DNA from: Nageia nagi
Taxonomy: Eukaryota > Pinophyta
Assembly: GCA_050084985.1 (NCBI GenBank)
Contig: JBITNC010000001.1
Span: 21,514,001 to 21,578,000 of the forward strand
Direction: 5' to 3'
DNA length: 64,000 nucleotides
Part shown: piece after piece, positions 58,780 through 64,000 of the stretch
Layout of the letters: the number at the start of each line of letters is the position of its first letter
Numbering within the stretch: the stretch's first letter is position 1
Program-made: the position numbers and the translations under genes
Notes under the pieces: generated by a model
What the model was told of the DNA's origin: nothing
What the model saw: only the letters and a program-made list of their open reading frames with translations
The model's database searches: none

Positions 58780-60045
58780 ATGGCCTAGATATGATGACTT
58801 GAAGGTGTTCAACAAAGAAATCACCCAACACACCATTGACCAAAATGAAGGGGTAATTCCTATCCAGCAAAAATAAAGGCTAGAAATCCTAAAATTAAGG
58901 TGATAATGCAATGGAAGATTCAAAAGTTATTTCAAGAAAAGATCATATATCTCATAAAGCATTCTATTTGGGTGGTCAATCTAGTGCCAATCAGCAAGAA
59001 GAATGGAGATATTAAGCTATATGTAGATTTTTGAAATGTTAACAAAGCCTCACTTAAGGATAATTACCCTTTTCCTTCCATGGAACAAATTCATCATACT
59101 ATTGTAAGATTTGAATGCTTCTCTTTCCTTGATGAATTCTCTAGTTATAATCAAATATGGGTAAAGGGTGAAGATCAATATAAAACAACACTTAGAATAA
59201 AATATGGTACACTTTCTTTCCAATGAATGCCATTTGGTCTATCCAATATTGAAGTAACATTTCAAATAGCAATGGATATGCATTTGGGGTGTTAATCAAT
59301 AAATATATTTTGGTATATTTAGATTATATTACAATTTTTTTTCAAATAAGAAGAATGATGACTTAAAACATCTTCATGAAACTTTCCAAACTATCAAGAA
59401 TTCAAAATTTCATTGAATATGAAGAAATCTATCTTTGCTATGGATCAACGAATGTTACTGGGACATGTAATCTCAAAATATGGATTCTCCATTGATCTAG
59501 AGAGTGTGGAAGCCATTTATAAGCTTTCCATTTTGTCTATCATAAAGAAAATACAAGCTTTTTTAGGTCAAATTGATTTTGTTAGAAGGTTCATTGAAGA
59601 TTTTGCCAAAATTATCTAGCTTATAATAAAATTGCTTAAGGATAATATTCCTTTCAATTGGACATTAGAGTGAGTGATGAATTTTGAATATATAAAGTTT
59701 GTTATTGTGTCCACTCTAGTGTTAAGTAAATTGGATTTTTAAAAGGAATTTATCTTTTACACATATGGAGTAGAAAAGAGCATTGCTATAGTTATGACAC
59801 AAAAGGGAGATAAGTATGACAAGCACCCTATAGCTTTCTTTAGCCAGACCCTACATGAAGTTGAAGAGATGTATGGATTTATCAAGAAACAAGTGTTCAC
59901 TATCATGAAATCCTTTAACAAGTTCAAGCACTACATTTCTCAGAACATGATTATAGTGCTTACCATCGACCTAGATATCCAATGTTATGTTATGCAAGGT
60001 GATATGGATTTTGATAGAGCTAGATGGATTACTAATATTCGATAA
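58780..60045 (+). pseudogene. gypsy RT and linked RNase H (catalytic Asp lost)
   Basis: RT motifs in order are DLKVFNKEITQHTID, VVNLVPISKKNGDIKLYVDF, NKASLKDNYPFPSMEQI, FSFLDEFSSYNQI, MPFGLSNIEVTFQIAMDM and LVYLDYITIF. The catalytic YLDD reads YLDY (59316-59327), so polymerase activity would be lost. Next come MKKSIFAMDQRMLLGHVISK and IQAFLGQIDFVRRFI (59413-59619). The linked RNase H includes HPIAFFSQTLHEVEEMY and FKHYISQN (59794-60045). Stops and shifts occur throughout. Confidence 0.85.
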
Positions 60046-60339
60046 TACAATATGTAAATCCATCCAACCAAATTAGTTAAGGAAAGAGATCTTTACAAGT
60101 AGTTAGTAGAAGATCAGAGCTCCAATTACATCATGATTATCAAAGAAAAAAGTAAAGACAAAAAACTTTAAAAATTTCTAGAAGAATTAGGTAATTGGAT
60201 AACTTAGCTTTATACATACTTTGCTAGTGGTAGACTCCCTTATAAACTTAATGCCTCTCAAAGGAGGAGATTCATATTAAATTCACTTAATTAATACATG
60301 ATAGAATATGTAATATATAAAAAAAGTCATGATTGAATG

Positions 60340-61450
60340 CTATTGAGATGCATCCATCCAAAGAAAGTTAAAGAGGTTTTGAAAGATTTCCATTTAGATT
60401 TCTTTAGAGATCACTACTCAGGATATACCATTGCTAATAAAATTTTACAGGTAAGTTTTTATTGGCCTTTCTTGTATATAGATTCATTTAAAATTTTCAA
60501 ATAATGTGATAAGTTCCATAACATTTTGGAAAGAAGAAGAATGATAGCCATGCCATTGCAGCCTATTATTGCAAAAGAGTCTTTCTAGAAATGGGGCCTT
60601 GACATTATTAGAATGATCAATCCAAGATCCTCAATCAAAAATAGGTTTATCTTGATAGCCATAGACTACTTCTCAAGATGGATAGAAGCTTCTGCTACCA
60701 AATATCAAAACCAAAATAAAATCATCTCTTTATGGAGAGGATTATCATAAGGTTTGCTATTCTACAAATTGTTATATTTGATAATGATCAAGCATTTCTA
60801 GATGCCAAGATTTCATAATTTTCTCTCATATATAACATTTATTGGAAGAAATATTCTAATTATTACCCTTATGGTAACAAATTGGTTGAGTCAACAAATA
60901 AAAAATTATTAAGGATCTTGAAAAAGATGGCAGATGAAAAACATAAGGACTGGAACTAAAAGCTTAACTTGGTATTATGGGCTAACTGGATCACCTATAA
61001 GTCATTAATTAAGAATTCTCTTTATGTTCTAGTGTATGTAGAAAGAGTAATATTATCATCTCATATTGAGTTTCCTTCCTTACAAATACTCAATTGATAC
61101 GAGATAGATGACATAGACCCATTGCAAGTGAGGCTATTTGGTCTTATCTACTTGGAAAGACTCTAGGAGAATTTGTATAGAGAAATACATAAGAGAAATA
61201 GCATGGTAAAAATAATATTTTGATAAGAGGTATGAATCTAATGTTACTTTCAAGCTTGGAGATTTGATGCTTAAATGGGATGAATATCAATCCAAGATCG
61301 GATGTCATCATAAGTTTAACTCCTAGTGGTCTAGCCCATATACTATTATCTAAGAAATCCAAAAAAATATGTTCAAGTTGGATGGGTTAGATGGTTGGAT
61401 CCTTTTGATCATGATCAATAGCTAATATTTGAAGTTGTTTATCACCCGTT
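60340..61450 (+). pseudogene. gypsy integrase (decayed, DDE residues still present)
   Basis: The zinc-binding N-terminus reads FFRDHYSGYTIANKILQVSF, then YWPFLYIDSFKIFK and CDKFHN. Core catalytic residues are Asp in WGLDIIRM (~60600), Asp in VIFDNDQAFLDAKI (~60780) and Glu in GNKLVESTNKKLLRIL (~60890), in two frames. The C-terminal part near 61250 (FKLGDLMLKWDEYQSKI) is the LVLKW-like block. It reads to about 61440 (EVVYHPLN). Confidence 0.8.
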
Positions 61451-62060
61451 AAACACATAAGTGTATTATGTATAAATATTGTATATATTTTCAATTTTAG
61501 TTTTTCCATAGCATACTTTTTAAGAAGAATCTTGTATTAATTAAGGTAGTTAAGTTCCTTTTCATCTATTTTAATCCCATTTTATAACCATGCTTTATCC
61601 ATTTTCACCCCACTTTTTTGAATGATTATGAGCTTAGAGTTTCAAGAGCTTTCTACGATTCTTACCTTTAAGCCTAATTTCTCCAACCGAATCCATAAAT
61701 TTTTTGTCAAAATAAGTAAAGTCCTTTGTAGCTCAAAACATAGTTAAAGATAGGAATAAAAATTTCTTTTGATACCAATCTATTAGAAAACCATATAGAT
61801 TTTAAATCCAAACCCTCTAATATCAACAATATTGAAGGCAGCTCCTTGTGGGACTCATTTTCAAGACTAATTTTATTATACCCTTAATGTGAGAAAGGTG
61901 TCACCCATGTCCTCAATTAGTTGAAGCCCTAGTTCCTCTAACCAAGATTGAAACACAAAATGCTTTAAATAGTGAATGAGGCATAATTCTTGACCTAATT
62001 CATTTTTCCTTATAAAAATATCTTTTCAAACTAGATGATACAAATCCTTGGGCCAATATC
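61450..62060. other. Spacer after integrase; possible LTR or leader, unproven
   Basis: AT-rich start, then a somewhat GC-richer segment around 61640-61920. No terminal repeat partner was found upstream of gag. Confidence 0.35.
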
Positions 62061-62066
62061 AAAATG

Positions 62067-63960
62067 GTTAGAAAGGACATAGATAAATATACCCTAGAAT
62101 GATTAATCCCTTATCTTTTGAATATCACTAATGAGAAAAGAAAATTTTATGGGATTAAAGGGTTCAAATCTAACTTGTCCCAAATTATTGTAATAATCAT
62201 GGTATTGTGCAATGAAAAGGACATTTAAATTATACAACTAGAGCATGTCACTATGGCATGCCAAGCTATCAAGAACCACCCTAAGGACCATTAGCATTGG
62301 TATGAGATGTTCAGTGAAACTTTAGCTATGAAACTAGTGAATAAGGATAGGTTGAACAAGTATCACTACCCCTCCTTACATTATTGGTTATTACTTCATT
62401 AACATATGGAGGCATTCCTAGATCTTTAATTAGCTCAAAAAATGAACATAAAAATCCTTGAAGGGTATATGAATGGACATAAGTACTTAGCGTAAATAGC
62501 TCATATAATAATTTGAAGAGATACTTTCTTTTCCGTGCCCTAAATTTTATTTTTGGTAAAGTTCACCCTAGATTGTCCAATTCATCTATGATCAATTTGA
62601 AATAAGTGCAATTCTAAAAGGGTGATTTATATTTAACTGATAACTATACAATTATCATTTCAAATGAATTATGTGAGAAACCCATGAAACTTCCATTTTT
62701 TTATTTCAAATTGGCTCTTCGTGATGGATGTTACAAGGCAAGAAAACTATGTGGAAACATCATGGAGAATCCTTAAGGGGAATAAGGGTCTATACATATA
62801 TTCCCTAGGCTTCAATTTAATCCAAGTATATAATAAATTTTGTTGGGAGTACCTTAGTGAAAAAATGAAAAAACTACAACTAAAACAAATATCAATCTCT
62901 TGGTCCTATGATCTTTTGGGATTCTTCATGGCTTATTTAAAAATAGTTAACTCAAACACCCTTGACTTTGTTAGAGTGTCTATGGATAAGTTTGAGAACT
63001 TCAGTAACAACTTTGAAGATGGGCCATTTTCTCTAGATGCCTTGCTAGAGACTTCTTTCCTACCTCTATGTTGACAAAGTACACTATGAGAATTAAATAT
63101 TCCTCTAACCTAGATAGAGAGATTAGCTTGCTAAGGCTCTTTAAAAAAGCCTTGATAATTTAACTAGCTGAAGCATAAGAAAAGGTGTTTTATACAATAT
63201 CATTTGTAGAGCAAGAAGAAGTCCTTATAGTGGATATGTGATCAAGATAAGATGTTCTAAAATTCATATGAAAAGGAACATACCACAAATATAATAGGGA
63301 CCCTTAGTAGAAGAAAACCAAAATTGTAGAAAAAATTCCAAAATCTGTAAAGGGAAAACATCAAATGACTATTGAGGAGTTGGTATTATTAAAAAAATAG
63401 CAAAAATAGTTTATCATGCCTAAAAAATAATTACTCTCAACCTCCATAAAGACTAGTGTTATTGGTAGAGTGGATGAAAAGATGGTTTCATATGAGGAAA
63501 TAGCTTATTTGAAGGAACTGCAAAGAAAAATCATAGAAGAATATGAGAAGAAAAGAAAGAAATAAGAAAATAAAGATTTTTCCTTATCCAAGTAGCTGGA
63601 AAAAGAAGACTCTAGAGAAAAAGAAAGTAATCTAGAAAAGAAATAAGTCATTGAAAAAGAATCCAAATGAAATGAAGGAGGATAAGCCTCCTAAGAAGCC
63701 TCTACCTGAGAAGATGATCCTACAAGGATCAACCACAGAAAGTGAAGAGCCAACTTCTAAAAATTTGTAGGATAGTGAGAATGGAGATTCTAATTTTGCA
63801 CAACCATTTATGGTAATTAGAATAAGGATCCATAAAAAAAATACCCTTTTTAAAGGTTACTCAATCAAAAGAGGAGACCCTTATTCCTAACAAAAGGAAA
63901 AAATAATACCATAGGCATAAGAGGAAAGGGAGAAAATGCTTGAATAAGTTCAAGGTATTT
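62067..63960 (+). pseudogene. Decayed ORF, helical then lysine/glutamate-rich, unknown family
   Basis: ATG 62067 opens MVRKDIDKYTLE. Readable parts in changing frames include MACQAIKNHPKDH, WYEMFSETLAMKLVNKDRLN, and the longest clean stretch 62721-63074 (ETSWRILKGNKGLYIYSLGF ... RVSMDKFENFSNNFEDG). The tail (63480-63760) is charged: ELQRKIIEEYEKKRKK, then KPPKKPLPEKMIL and TTESEEPTSKNL. The composition resembles the decayed ORF at 8090-10650 (helical body, charged tail), but I saw no clear sequence identity. It follows a gypsy element and may be an extra transposon ORF. Confidence 0.4.
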
Positions 63961-64000
63961 CATCTCTACAACACTCACTCCCAATAATCTCATAACATAT

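Larger units (their letters stand above)
55482..61450 (+). mobile_element. Ty3/gypsy retrotransposon with extra RNase H before RT, decayed
   Basis: Plus-strand order is gag (55482-~56800), protease (~57420-57830), an RNase H-like domain (57998-58374), RT (58780-59620), RT-linked RNase H (59700-60045) and integrase (60340-61450). The bulk of pol is typical non-chromovirus plant gypsy. Known Tat elements have a second, archaeal-type RNase H after the first and before integrase; here it precedes RT. Many stops and frameshifts are present. I could not identify LTRs on either side. Confidence 0.82.

Overview
This window is AT-rich eukaryotic nuclear DNA from a land plant. It contains no gene I would call intact. 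It is a graveyard of LTR retrotransposons: plant-type Ty1/copia and Ty3/gypsy elements, primer-binding sites matching plant initiator-Met tRNA, and a broken plant mobile domain (PMD) gene. The long spacers, old degraded elements and low gene content would fit a large-genome plant such as a gymnosperm, but the species is an inference. I see no rRNA, tRNA, CRISPR or organelle insertion.

Layout. (1) 1-4110, minus strand: a Tat-like Ty3/gypsy element (gag, protease, RT-RNase H) cut by the window edge. (2) 4130-10650: spacer with a degenerate repeat field, an LTR-like block and decayed plus-strand ORFs of unknown family. (3) 10650-19306, minus strand: the best-preserved element, a Sirevirus-like copia of 8657 bp with two 1665-bp LTRs, a perfect AACTA target duplication, PBS, PPT and nearly complete gag-pol. 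It is inserted in one of the decayed ORFs. (4) 19490-25070: spacer ending in four tandem copies of a ~340-bp palindromic unit. (5) 25372-38559, plus strand: a 13.2-kb Ty3/gypsy derivative with two 817-bp LTRs. It keeps gag, has no recognisable pol, carries an antisense PMD pseudogene and a 37-bp minisatellite (13 exact-period copies), and has been invaded by a second copia element (about 31150-36010). (6) 38560-43925: spacer with fragments. (7) 43926-48382, minus strand: an old copia with ~520-bp LTRs and an in-frame deletion joining the RT active site to the tail of RNase H. (8) 48383-55480: spacer with microsatellites and several tandem duplications. (9) 55482-61450, plus strand: a decayed Ty3/gypsy element whose pol carries an extra RNase H domain between protease and RT, not after the RT-linked RNase H as in textbook Tat elements. 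(10) 61450-64000: an unidentified, lysine/glutamate-rich decayed ORF.

The two most interesting items are the pol-less gypsy with an antisense PMD gene and internal repeats (25372-38559), and the unusual domain order in the gypsy element at 55482-61450. Relative ages can be read from LTR pairs: the copia at 10650 is youngest (16 differences in the first ~450 bp, all transitions), the PMD-bearing gypsy is older (roughly one difference per ten bases), and the copia at 43926 is older still. All coding reads come from translation by eye; stops and frameshifts are noted, and no similarity search was run.
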